Shown here: positions 21,624 to 32,120 of the stretch, piece after piece
How positions within the stretch are numbered: the first letter of the stretch is position 1
How the letters are laid out: each line of letters begins with the position of its first letter
DNA from: Membranipora membranacea
Taxonomy: Eukaryota; Bryozoa; Gymnolaemata; Cheilostomatida; Membraniporidae
Length of the DNA: 64,000 bases
Assembly (NCBI GenBank): GCA_914767715.1
Contig: OU612072.1
Coordinates: forward strand, 3,970,001-4,034,000
Direction of reading: 5' to 3'
Notes under the pieces: generated by a model
The model's input: only the letters and a program-made list of their open reading frames with translations
What the model was told of the DNA's origin: nothing
The model's database searches: none
Program-made: the position numbers and the translations under genes

Positions 21624-24508
21624 AGGCGCCATTACCTGTGATAAACATTTTGATCAATGGCGTTCAGTGTAGATCGTTGGTTGACACAGGTTGTCAGCGG
21701 ACTGTTGTAACATCTCATGTGATCAAGGTGTTAGGTGCTAAGCACAACTCTAAGCCTAGTGTTGTGACAATGCTCGATGGCAAAACTACTCAGTGTGCAG
21801 GAGAAGTTGACTTGGTGTTAGATACATGTCGTGATTCAGTGAAATTACGATGCTTTGTCGCGTCATCTCTGGTATGTGGATTTTCCGCAATAATAGGTAT
21901 GGATGCTGTCAGAGGTTTAGGTGGAGTAACTGTGAGCTCTAGGAGTGTTCCTCATTTTGGCAATGTTGATGAAGGTATGCATATGTCCTTGGTTGCTGCT
22001 GTAGGAGTTTCGGTGGTTCCTTCTCTTGAGGTCAAAGACACTGATTTTAGAGCGATTTATGATGGAAATCAATGGAAGGTCTCTTGGAAATGGAAGGATG
22101 AAGAGCCTACTTTGAGAAATCAAAGAGGCGAGTACAATATCAGTGACAAATGTAGGGCAGGTTATGAGAGAGAGGTTGAGTCATGGATTGAGTGTGGGTG
22201 GTTAGTAGAGCATGATGTTTCAAAACATGGTGAAGTGAAGGGTGTGATACCTATGTTGGCTGCATTTCAGCCAAACAAAGACAGTAAGATAAGGCCTGTT
22301 ATGGACTATGGGAAAGAGTTGAATCAGTACATCAGTAGCAACCCAGGCGTTGATGTTGCTGTATGTCAGGATAAGTTGCGCAAATGGCGCAGATTTGGCT
22401 CAAACTGTTCTATGCTTGATCTCAAAAAGGCATACCTGCAGTTGTATGTTGATGATGAGCTGCTGAAGTTCCAGGCAGTTCGTTATAAGAACAAGATGTA
22501 TGTCATGACACGGATGGGTTTCGGTTTGAATGTTGCACCGAAAATCATGTCAAAGGTTTTTGGTAAGGTTCTGTCAATGGATAGTGCAGTTGAACACGGT
22601 ACTGATCACTACATAGATGATATCATAGTGGATGAGGACAGAGTATCGGTGTATTGTGTGAGAGCCCATCTTCGAAAGTATGGCTTGGTGACAAAGGACC
22701 CTGAGAGAATGTGTGATGCTAGGGTGCTTGGCTTGCGTGTAAAGCTTACTGAGAGTAATGAGTTGGTCTGGGGTAGGGACAATGAGTACGGTGACATAGC
22801 TGATGTAGTGACTAAACGAGAGTTGTTCTCGGTGTGTGGTCGCCTCACTGGGCATTATCCTTTAGGTGGATGGCTACGAGTAGCATGCAGCTTTATGAAG
22901 AGACAGGCAAGTGATTGTGACCGGGATGAGAAGGTTCCCACTCGCGTCAAGGAGATGCTGTTTGAAACTCAGGCAATGCTAGTCATAAGAGACCCTGTTT
23001 GTGGAGTATGGTCTGTGCCTTGTACTGAGGAAGGAGTGATATGGTGTGATGCAAGCAGCCTAGCTGGTGTGATGGTAGAGGATGGTTGTTGGTTGAGGAA
23101 AGATGATGGCAATCATATCAATGTTGCTGAGTTAGAGTCAGTAGTCAGAGGTTTGAGCTGTGGTATAAAGTGGGAGTTGAAGTCTATGAAAGTTATGACA
23201 GATTCTGCTACTGTGTATGGCTGGGTGAAATCGGTGATAAATGACAGCAAGCGTCCTAAGGTTGGAGGTCTTGGTGAGCTGCTTACTAGGAGGAGGTTGA
23301 GTATGATCGCTGAGCTAATCGAGTTGTATGACTTACATGTTGAGGTGGTATTGGTCAAGTCAGAGGCTAATCTAGCTGATGCACTTACAAGGGTTCCTAA
23401 GAAGTGGCTCAAACCTCTAGCTCAGGTTGTATCAGTCGGCTGTGTTGGCGGATACTCTATTGAGGCTGTGCGTGATCTTCATGATACTAACCACCTGGGG
23501 GTGTAAAGGACCTTTTATCTTTCCAGGTGTAAGTGGGGCGATGCAGTACAAAAAGATGATGTGGTCCAAGCGGTGAAGGAATGCCAAGTCTGCAGACGTG
23601 TTGATCCAGCACCAGTAAGATGGGAACATGGTGAGCTTTCGGTTGATGAGACATGGTTCAGACTAGCATCAGACATCACTCATTATGGAGGCAGTCCGTA
23701 CTTGACCTTAATAGACTGTGGACCTAGCATATTCTCTATATGGCGACAGCTCACCAATGAGACGACCGAAGCTGTCATAAAACTACTAGGACAAATCTTC
23801 AATGAGCGTGGACCTCCTAAAGAACTGTTAACTGATAATGGACCATGTTATGTGAGCGAGAGGTTCCGTGGATTTATGGCTAAGTGGAACGTGGACCATA
23901 TATTCAGTTGTGCCTACAAGAAGCAAGGAAACGGCATAGTAGAGCGGCAACATAGAACAATCAAGAGAATGGTTGCTCGCTCCGGTGGCTCAGTACAGGA
24001 TATGGTGTACTGGTACAACTTTTCAGCAAAAGTTGATGGTAGCACGCCGGTGGAATCTATCTACCAATACGGCGGTCAGTCATTGCCAGATGTGACAGGG
24101 AACTCATTCCGTCGACAGAGAGACACTCATCTCAATCCATTCAGTGTCGGAGACAGTGTGTATGTAAAACCTCCTGGTGCCCACTGCACGACAACATGGC
24201 CAACTGGGGAGGTAACCGCTGTTATCTCAAACACTGCTGTTAAGGTTGGTAGCACACCCAGACATGTCAGTGACCTAAGGCTACGCCAGCATTTCTCTCC
24301 AACCAATGAAGAGAATGGACAATCAATTCAAGGCGCTATTGACTATGAGCTAGTTGATCTTGATGGGGAGGATGCATCTGATGACGATGCGGGACAACAT
24401 GGAAGTGTTAGTGATGCCAGTGACAATGAGAGTGTTGGAGAGCAAGATCATCAAGCCAGGGCCCGTAATCCCCCTCAGCGATTCGGTAACAATATTTATG
24501 ACACCTGA
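21551..24508 (+). CDS. pol: Pol: protease, RT, RNase H, integrase (one stop)
   Basis: In the -1 frame relative to gag the order is retropepsin with SLVDTGCQRT (codon about 45), reverse transcriptase with MLDLKKAYLQL and catalytic YIDDIIV (about codon 355), RNase H with VIWCDASSLAG and VAELESVVRGL, an HHCC zinc domain (HDTNH ... CQVC), and an integrase core with DITHYGG, LLTDNGPCYV and GNGIVERQHRTIK supplying the D,D,E residues. The frame is continuous except for a single in-frame TAA at 23504-23506 between the His and Cys pairs of the zinc domain; reading resumes at once in the same frame. No ATG is needed if it is made by frameshifting. An acidic tail closes the protein. Confidence 0.88.
21566..21607 (+). 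promoter_or_regulatory. -1 ribosomal frameshift signal (gag-pol)
   Basis: The heptamer G GGA AAT (21566-21572) is phased exactly X-XXY-YYZ in the gag frame. After a 7-nt spacer a hairpin can form: left arm GGGCAGTATC (21580-21589), loop TGCGTCG, right arm GATACTCGCCC (21597-21607), which is ten pairs with one bulged C. It lies in the gag/pol overlap and shifts ribosomes from frame 3 (gag) to frame 2 (pol), the direction required. The heptamer, spacing and stem match established -1 frameshift rules; use in vivo is inferred. Confidence 0.8.
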
Positions 24509-24532
24509 TCCGAAGTATGATCTTGAGATCAT

Positions 24533-24539
24533 GGGGAGG
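24533..24539 (+). promoter_or_regulatory. Polypurine tract
   Basis: GGGGAGG lies directly before the TG of the 3' LTR, the position where plus-strand DNA synthesis is primed. Confidence 0.75.
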
Positions 24540-24784
24540 TGTAATCTGTGCTAATATGCTAGTAAATTGTAGTTATGTTCCCTTTTATTTTATGTTGAGA
24601 TATCCCATAATCCCATGGTCAAGTCATGTGACATGTAGTTTTTCAGTTTCTTTCATAAAGATTCAGTTGTTGTTTTGCAATTGTAGTGTGGAGAGGATTT
24701 TTCTACTGCCTTAGTTAGGCTTTGCAGTTCATGAGAATACAACATTCAGTATCTTACATATAATTCAGTGTGTCATATTCTTCA
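24540..24784 (+). repeat. 3' LTR
   Basis: This 245-bp copy of the LTR (TGTAATCTGTGC ... CATATTCTTCA) is followed by the GTAAC duplication at 24785-24789. Confidence 0.93.
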
Positions 24785-25766
24785 GTAACGAAGAAATCTG
24801 AGAGGCATGCGGGGGATAAATTATTAAGAGCATTAAATCCTGTAATGCAAGTAAAATAATTGCCTAGTAGTGGTAGGGGTAAAATATTAAGTGATGTACG
24901 TAGTACATAGTCATTTGTAGTCTTACAAAATAAAGGACTCACATTACATTGTGAAAGAAATTGGCATCAAAATCGAAAACTTGTGCGTTTGAAACTCAAA
25001 TCTCTGGAGCTGAACTAACAAAATATGATTTTAAGTAAAACATACGCGTACAGAACTCAGTTCTCTTCCCCATATAATTAATAACAAAAATTATTTATAA
25101 AAAAAGACACAACTTGAATTTTGAGCAATTCTTAGATAGAGTTTATCTTGAATGATATCACTCAGGGATATAGTTCAGGTGCAGACTACCAACTCAGAGC
25201 AAACTACTAACCGGGAGCAAGGGTCTGTGTTAAAAGAAAACCTTCTGAGTTAATAAATTTGTCTGAGATATTCAGATTTCTGATATCCATTAGTTTTAAG
25301 GCCAGACACACCGATTGGCAGTCTTGTGTTATAATTTTATGTTATTTTATGTGACTTCTCTATTGCCAGCCTAATGGGAAGAAGAAAATATACAGGTATA
25401 CCTACAAGGGATACAGGGATGAGGGATCCACCAGTATTCACAACATTTTAAATTAATCGAACACAGTGTTGGTGGTCTAAAATCACCATCCTGTTCATAT
25501 GCACATTGTGGCCCTTTTGTCGAACCGAGGTAATTAGCATTTTATGTCCCAATCTTAAATATGTCCTAGATACTTTCACTAAAGTTTTGATCTTTGATCA
25601 TAGCTTTAATACACAATTTGCTTAGACTTTTTTGCTACCATATGCATATTGAAACCATGAATCCAGAACTGCTCCTAACTCCATTTCTTGGTTTCTCAAG
25701 ATAGTAGGTCGTTGCGATGTGCCAGTGAAATACTGTAAGGGGACAGTTGGCTTTCGCTATTCCAAC
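24785..25766. other. LINE remnant continuation, then no gene
   Basis: The first 200 bp, read on the - strand, carry an open stretch (SPLFCKTTNDYVLRTSL ... NALNNLSPACLSDFF) that ends exactly at the LTR insertion and is probably the upstream part of the LINE C-terminus at 20340-20595. The rest, to the start of the inverted-repeat zone, shows nothing I can name. Confidence 0.35.
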
Positions 25767-26532
25767 CATAGACTTAATATACTACCTAGACAGGCCAATA
25801 GCATTCAATACTGTCCCACTTAAATAGCACGACATGACGTAATTAGTTTGTGCTGTGAGCCATAGTTTACTATATACCATTCAATGAAATAATGTGAAAA
25901 ATCAAGGGACGCTGGGCATGATATCGGCCCTTGTCCGGCCCCTAATTATTTAAACACAGAGAAAATTTGTGAGTTTATGTAAAAGACCTTTCCGTGCGAG
26001 GTGGTATAAAACATTGACTCCTTAGGCGAATCCAAAGCGAGAACAGACCTGATAAGTTACAATCATTAGCCAATAAATATTGAAACAAATACAGCCGTCT
26101 ACCCTTAACACTTCTACCACTACTATTCAAATGCACAGAATACCCACAACACAGTATCACAAATATTTTGTTGGATGAGCCAGATCAAAGCACCACCACC
26201 ATCATCAGAGATTTTTGCATAAATATTCCTAGTCATGACTGAGCACAACCTGCTCAGCTTGGATTCCTTGTTAAAAGATTTTACTGCAAATTTTATCGTC
26301 GCTTCACGAGGAAGAATAGATCTGTGCTGTAAATTGAGTATGCCAACTCCAGATATGTATGTATGATGAAGCTAGGGGTATGTGACATATATATACATAA
26401 AGTCTTTGGTAATCTCTCATCAATGAAATAATATAGTAAATCAAGACACGTAGGGTATAATACCAGCCAAATTATATTAGATCTGTTTTAATTTATGAGA
26501 TAAAAATTATCAAAACAAATACAGCCCTATAC
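25767..26532. repeat. Long inverted repeat, copy 1
   Basis: The segment begins CATAGACTTAATATACTACC and is matched in inverted orientation by 28690-29447 over about 750 bp, including CTCACAAATTTTCTCTGTG, the CACCACCACCATCATCAGAG block and the ACAAATACAGCC block. A third, partly deleted copy is at 37165-38461. Neither copy encodes a transposase in the repeat itself. It may be one terminal repeat of a large DNA transposon. The octamer ATTCCAAC immediately precedes it. Confidence 0.8.
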
Positions 26533-26917
26533 TTAAAGGGCAACCAAGGTTTCAAACAACTTCTCATTGATGGCCATTGATTAATAGCAGATTGCACCTT
26601 CTGCATGGGGAAACAGACAAAATATAATTCGGATGATTATTCAGCCAGAATTCTTGTGAAACATTTCTTCCATCAGGCACTCAAACTCAGCTAAAAGAGA
26701 ATACCACATAGCAGTTTCCTGTTCCTGTTATTATTTAGCCTGTGCTCTATAATTATTACAGCAAAGTCTTGGATCCTCCCCTAAACTGAAGTGTTACCCA
26801 GCTTAGAGTCAGCAACTACTTTGAGTTTTGCATCGCGTAATGCACAAAGCTGATGATGCCTAGCACATTATTTCCTACCCATTAATGCATTGCTGCGAAA
26901 CCTTGGTTGCCCTTTAA
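26533..26917. mobile_element. MITE with TTAA duplication, copy 1
   Basis: A 377-bp non-coding element (26537-26913) is flanked by TTAA on both sides. It has 17-bp terminal inverted repeats AGGGCAACCAAGGTTTC and sits in the ACAAATACAGCC...TTAA...ACTTCTATCACTAC repeat, whose unoccupied version is visible at 26090-26130. A second copy in opposite orientation is at 51830-52196. TTAA targeting points to piggyBac or Kolobok; the AGGG start fits Kolobok-type ends better, but this is not decisive. Confidence 0.9.
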
Positions 26918-27440
26918 CCACTTCTATCACTACATGACAAAAAAGAGGGCTGTTACTGCAGGATTATACTAATTTCTGAGGGCACGACCAAGGCTAACGG
27001 CTACCACTATCAGCGATTGCTGCCATATTCGATGTGAATGATTACAGCATAAGCTAAAGCTCATTGACACAAATACAGCCATGATGCTAGCCACTTCTTA
27101 TCACTACTTTGTAAAAAATATGAATATATACTGTTGAGTTATACTAATTGTTCTGGGCACGACAAAAATTAAAAACACTACCACTATCAGCGAGCATTGT
27201 AAAGTTAGATATGACTGGTTGCAGTATACGTTAAAATTAATCAAATTAGTAGAGCAATGTAAGCTAACCACTTCTTACACTACTTAGCAAAAATAATATA
27301 CTGTGGGATTATACTGAATTTTGCGGATGGGTCAAAGACTAGAAAAAACTACCACTATCAGTGATTGCTGCAAAATTTCCGAATGAGACACTATCACTAT
27401 CAGCGATCGCTGAAAATTAGATATGACTGAACACAATAAG
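26918..27440. repeat. Degenerate tandem repeat, unit about 175 bp
   Basis: Three successive units start with variants of CCACTTCTATCACTAC (26918, about 27091 and about 27267). They contain GATTATACTAAT, GGGCACGAC and TACCACTATCAGCGATTGC in the same order. A related monomer lies within the long inverted repeat near 26115, so the array probably grew from the inner edge of that repeat. Confidence 0.65.
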
Positions 27441-27492
27441 CCTGCTCAGTTTGGAGCGCTTATTGTCAGTGTTTGCTGCGAGTTTGGTTGTT

Positions 27493-27808
27493 TCATGGTG
27501 TATTCTGACCAGCGTATATCTCTTCACTATTAGGGGTTTGTAGATAGTGTGGGAAGGATTGGAAAATTGTTGGGATAGCATCCTTTTTTAGCAAAGCTCT
27601 CCCACCCACACCAGGAGGCCTTCTAAATGTATCTCGTTTCAAATTTTCGCTACATAGAACAGCATATTTGGATGGAGCCCAGTTCTTGCGTTTAAGGGCC
27701 GAAACCCATACCTTTAGTCTCTCCTCGTTATTTCTGGGGAAGGCGTAGAAGCCTAAATTGGGATTTCCTGCCGGGTCATCTCCACAGCCGTAGGCAGCAC
27801 ACCAGTTT
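27493..27808 (-). CDS. THAP zinc-finger exon
   Basis: Read on the - strand after a CTAG acceptor, 105 codons encode a THAP domain: NWCAAYGCG, GFYAFPRNNEERLKVWV, KRKNWAPSKYAVLCSEN, RDTFRRPPG and LLKKDAIPTIF, then a short tail and TGA at 27493-27495. THAP is a C2CH DNA-binding finger found at the N-terminus of P-element and Kolobok transposases and in many animal proteins. The fourth ligand, normally the His of C-S-E-H, is Asn here (codon AAT, one change from CAT), so zinc binding is doubtful. An exon at 28339-28470 lies upstream on the same strand, but its phase does not match, so I cannot join them. Confidence 0.75.
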
Positions 27809-28338
27809 CTAGATGACTTTTTTTAAAAGCATCACAAATGATAACATATACAAATAATTAAACTACAGCTTTTGATATAATAAACAGAAATTGTAAACTC
27901 AATTTCATAGCAGCGTCAGCATGGCCAAGAAAGATTTGCGAGATCACCGATTAAGTCTACTCACACTTTTTGACTGCTGTGCTAGTTCTGAGTTAGATAT
28001 TTCGGGAGTAAATCAGAATTGTCATCTCAAATAGTGTCCCTCCAGCCCCCCCCCCCCCGCCCCATCACTATCGTTCCACCTTTTTTTTCTTACATTCAAA
28101 TTTTATCACACCCATCGATTATTATTTACTATGTCTATAGCCTTAAATTTATGTGCATGTATAGAAGGATGTGGGTATTATTATGTGACAATATTTAATT
28201 GATTTCTATCTAAAAAAATAAGGAAGCCTGTCCTCTTAGATGGATGGGACAAGCAGAAATTATGCCAAAAAATTCAATCCAATAAAGACCGAAATATGAC
28301 AATGCATACATGAGAGCCACCACTGGGCTGGTTCTTAC

Positions 28339-28470
28339 CTTATCATCTTGTGAAGTGGTAGCAGCAGGATTTTCATCATGTGAAGATGAGGCAGCAAGAT
28401 TATCATATTGTGAAGATGAGGCAGCCAGATTATCATCTTGTGAAGACCAGGTAGCAGGCTGTAGGCTCAT
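28339..28470 (-). CDS. Putative exon with 10-residue repeats
   Basis: An ATG-initiated stretch (MSLQPATWSSQDDNLAAS...) contains about three 30-bp repeats encoding SSQDDNLAAS-like decapeptides and ends in a good donor (AAG|GTAAGA). A related exon-like piece (NLQPAVSSSQ followed by GTAAGC) lies at about 28590-28625. The peptide is low-complexity, acidic and serine-rich. No family is recognised. It may be the first exon of the THAP gene or only a minisatellite that stays open. Confidence 0.35.
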
Positions 28471-28689
28471 TTAAAAATAGTTTTGCTATAAACTGAGCGG
28501 CGTGGGTATATTATATCCAGAACTTCTATGTTTGCCTTGTATCTCACAACTGATGATAGTAAAATTGCAGCTGGGCTTACTTGTGAAGATGAGACAGCAG
28601 GCTGCAGGTTCACGTTATATGAATAAATAATCTCAACGAAGTATGAATATTAAAACCAGTAACCACTTTGTTTACATAGTATCTTTCAT

Positions 28690-28831
28690 TTTCTGTTTCA
28701 GTACAGGGCTGTATTTGTTTTGATAATTTGTATTTCATAAATTAAAACAGATCTAATATAATTTGGCTGGTATTATACCCTGCGTGCCTTGATTTACTAT
28801 ATTATTTCATTGATGAGAGATGACCATAGAC

Positions 28832-28875
<44 letters not shown>

Positions 28876-29447
28876 CCACGTACCCTAGCTTCATGATACA
28901 TACATACATACCTGGAGTTGGCATACTCAATTTACAGCACTGATCTATTCTTCCTCATGAAGCGACAAAAAAAATTGCAGCAAAAACTTGTAACAAGGAA
29001 TCCAAGCTGAGCAGGTTCTGCTCAGTCATGACTAGGAATATTTATGCAAAAATCTCTGATGATGGTGGTGGTGCTTTGATCTGGCTCATCCAACAAAATA
29101 TTTGTGATACTGTGTTGTGGGTATTCTGTGCATTTGAATAGTAGTGGCAGAAGTGTTAAGGGTAGAGGGCTGTATTTGTTTCAATATTTATTGGCTAATG
29201 ATAGTAACTTATCAGGTCTGTTCTCGCTCTAGATTTGCCTAAGGAGTCAATGTTTTATACCATCTTGAGCGGAAAGGTCTTTTACATAAACTCACAAATT
29301 TTCTCTGTGTTTGTTTCATTGAATGGTATATAGTAAACTGTGGCTCACAGCACAAACTAATTACGTCATGTCGGCTATTTAAGTGGGACACATTATGATC
29401 AGTGAAGCATAAGCATTGTCCTGTCTAGGTAGTATATTAAGTCTATG
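28690..29447. repeat. Long inverted repeat, copy 2
   Basis: This is the inverted partner of 25767-26532, ending ...GTATATTAAGTCTATG. A TA microsatellite at about 28838-28872 replaces the shorter ATATATATAC of copy 1. Sequence beyond its right end (CTACAAATTTCACAG) resembles the right flank of copy 3 (CTGCAAATTTCACAC), so copies 2 and 3 share flanking DNA and may be related by segmental duplication. Confidence 0.8.
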
Positions 29448-29859
29448 ACACTAACCTACAAATTTCACAGTTTTCTGGACACCCGTATCTAATAACGTTG
29501 GTTTCACCTCATGGTGGTACTAAGGTGACCGTCCATGACGACTACTTTTGTAGACGCTACCAGAACAGCCCCTTTTAGAGATAAGGGATAGATATCAATT
29601 ATTCACTGTCTGTTTTGTATCATAATAACCACTAACTCAATTAACAAGTCTAGTTATTGTAAACTCTCTAAAATACTTGATTTTATGTCTATTAAAAGTC
29701 AAAGTTAAAACTCAGTTAAAATTGTATACGTCAAAACTCAACTGATGATGAGTTGTTTATTTGTCTCATCAATTAGAGAAATAAAATGCTTCATGTGAGT
29801 GCTCTCTTGTTAAAAGTATGGACGGTAAAAATAAATGGATAAAAATTCATATAAAAAGT

Positions 29860-30486
29860 TTACTTTTTTGAAAAAACGCTATTTAAATAGTGAACACAGT
29901 TACCTCTAAAACAAAGTTTGCGAAGGTTTACTCTGTACCGGATGGTGGAATATCGGCCTGATTGGCATTGAGTAAATGTCAACATGGGAGTTTGTTCGGT
30001 TGCCACCATGCGAAGACTCTTTGTAGCGAGTTTGTTGTGATAGAGATCGGCTACTGCGGTGAAGGTGATATCTCCTGCGAGGCGACCAGCTGAGCGCACC
30101 ACTCGCTGTAGATGTTTTTTAGAGTCTGCACTAAGATGAGAATATATCACTACTAGATGGTAGAGTAGGATGCTTTAGATGAAGGATTTGTAGCATGATG
30201 TAATCAATCTGGTATCTATTCCCAGATGATACAGCTTGCTCATAATGTGAAGTCGAGGTCTAGCTTTCTTTACAGTTCGGTTGGCAGAGGCTGTAAAGTC
30301 AAGTTTAGTAGTTAGCGTAGTACCAAGATACACGAACTCCGTTACTTGATCGATCGGGGAACCATTTATTACCAGCTGTTGTGTGGTCGGGTTATCCCGT
30401 GCATTGCTGAAAACCAGTTCTTTGGTCTTCTTTGAGTTAAGAAGCAGGTCATGTTCGCAGCACCAAGCTATAAGTGTAAAACTCAA
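29860..30486 (-). mobile_element. LINE RT C-terminal fragment
   Basis: On the - strand the sequence encodes WCCEHDLLLNSKKTKELVFS, FVYLGTTLTTKLDF, a stop, then SADSKKHLQRVVRSAGRLAG, KSLRMVATEQTPML and a terminal CVHYLNSVFSKK. These are the thumb and C-terminal parts of a non-LTR reverse transcriptase; the catalytic box is missing upstream. The C-terminus is homologous to 1838-2209. The copy is truncated at both ends. Confidence 0.8.
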
Positions 30487-30689
30487 CTAACTGACTCCCA
30501 ATGAATATCAAAGTTCTCATTTATATAGGCAGCGGTCACAACACCAGGTCTACATGGACACACAATCAAAAGGTACAAATCATATATAAATGTCCATTAA
30601 AATCATAATGGTCCGATAACAACATAATTCTACGCGGGAAACCTCCACTCCTAATTGGCGTGGATTTAGATCACGCCAATTGCTGAACT

Positions 30690-31450
30690 CTAAGATTAAA
30701 GTTTTACATAACATTTTCTTGTTTAGGGTGAACAAACAGGTAATTTGTTACGGCATAAAGGACTTTGTCTGTCTGGCAGCCAAGGATCAAGCCACTTGTT
30801 GAACTCTAAGATTAAAGTTTCATATAACATTTTCTTGTGTAGGTTGAACAAACAGGTAATTTGTTACAGCATGCTGTGGGGAAATCTCATAAACATATAA
30901 TTTAAATACTTTAGACTGGAAACTACTGGTTAATTGAAGCATGAACAGGGTCCTCTCTAATTTAGTGCATTCCTCATGACCGGTTTCACTGCGCTTTTCA
31001 AAACTCCATACATTTTTATGCAGTAGCATGCAAAAACAGTGGAAATTCAGGCTTGATCTACAAGCAGACAGGTCAATATCAATTAGGCAGTTGAACACTA
31101 AATACATATTTGAATAGATTAAATATAGTATTAATTACTCAATGCTTACATGTTCCTTTCTCTGATAGGAGGTTTCATAACCAGAATGATGCAACTAAGC
31201 TGTAGCCTTTGTGTCGAGGATGTGGCTAAAGCGAGGGAAGTTGACATGCCGACACTAATCAAACTTAAGAAACGTGGTGGACTCAAAACCCATGCCAAAG
31301 CAGTTTTGAGAGTCGCAAGCCAGGGGATTATTCTCACAAGGTGAGTTATATTGTCCTACCGAATAACATTTTCTTGTGTAGGGTGAACAAACAGGTATTT
31401 TGTTACAGCATGCTGTGGGGAAATCTCATAAACATATTATTATCACAAGG
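30690..31450. repeat. Triplicated short segment around a putative exon
   Basis: CATAACATTTTCTTGT followed by AGGGTGAACAAACAGGTA occurs at about 30708, 30822 (AGGTTGAAC variant) and 31363, the last two continuing into GCATGCTGTGGGGAAATCTC. The third copy runs straight into TTATCACAAGGTGAGTTATA, a duplicate of the donor end of the exon at 31169-31340. Local segmental duplication with rejoining explains the pattern. Confidence 0.7.
31169..31340 (+). CDS. Putative transposase-type exon
   Basis: The stretch is bounded by a GATAG acceptor and a strong donor (CACAAG|GTGAGT) and encodes GGFITRMMQLSCSLCVEDVA...TLIKLKKRGGLKTHAKAVLRV. The layout (basic GGFI/V start, C-x2-C, then LKxRGGL and a hydrophobic end) resembles the C-terminal part of THAP9/P-element-like DDE transposases. 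This is my recollection of the pattern, not a computed match. No neighbouring exon could be joined. The reading frame is intact across the exon. Confidence 0.4.
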
Positions 31451-31499
31451 TGAGTTATATTGTCCTACCGAAAAACCGATAGGTTTGGAGGTGATATTA

Positions 31500-32120
31500 A
31501 GGTAATGCCCATGAAGCAACTCTCATAGGGGACTTCTGACAACTTATGTGGCAGCTGAGCCCTATTTTTGCACACAATAAACACCTACAGTTTTGCCCAT
31601 CCACCTTCAATTATTGTCAACTTAGCTAGATTCATACCTGAACTTCTCTTTGGGAGCAATATGAAAACCAGCAGTTGATGCTATGACATAGAAAACTTGC
31701 AACAGCCAGCACAGGGTTTTGGCTTTTTCTAGCCATTTTTATTGAATCCAATAGACATAGTTTGTCTATGTGTAATCCTCAATCACTCCTCAGAGCAACT
31801 TAATAAAGCCTAAGTGCCTGGGCAATATGTGTAAAATTATCTGCTTTAATAGAAATTTCAATGGTAAAAATTTGCTCAAATATATATTTCTATGGTTCAA
31901 AGGCTAATATCTAATAGAGGCAGTCATACCTGAGCAAATCATTTTAGCCTGAGTGCCTGGGCAAAAATCTGGCTCAATAGAAATAGCAATGATTCAATTC
32001 TGCTTTATAGAAATTTCTATGGTTCCGAAGCTAATCACTATAAATAGCACAAAACAAATATACTACAGCCAATAGGCCACTTGCAAATTCTTATTTGCTT
32101 GAACTTTGCACTTTTGAGCC
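31500..32120. repeat. Interspersed repeat, pair with 40200-40740
   Basis: Shared phrases in the same order and orientation are GACAACTTATGTGGCA, CACACAAxAAACACCT, GCAGTTGATGCTA, GACATAGAA, GTATTTTGGCTTT-like (GGGTTTTGGCTTT), CCTAAGTGCCT and TTTCTATGGTT-like. There is no coding capacity. The internal part is further duplicated (AGTGCCTGGGCAA near 31815 and 31955). Confidence 0.6.

Larger units (their letters stand above)
20596..24784 (+). mobile_element. LTR retrotransposon (Ty3/Gypsy-like), nearly intact
   Basis: A complete 4189-bp element is flanked by GTAAC duplications. It has 245-bp LTRs beginning TG and ending CA, and encodes gag, protease, reverse transcriptase, RNase H and integrase in Gypsy order. 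The LTRs differ at three sites that I can find (G/A near 20599, T/G near 20727, C/T near 20779), so it is a young insertion. Defects are the lack of an AUG in the gag frame and one in-frame TAA in pol. It is inserted in an older LINE remnant. I do not recognise a standard primer-binding site directly after the 5' LTR. Confidence 0.93.

Noticed and set aside
28339-28470. Joining the decapeptide-repeat exon directly to the THAP exon.
   Set aside because: The donor is phase 0 but the THAP frame after the CTAG acceptor needs two preceding bases, so the junction does not work as it stands.
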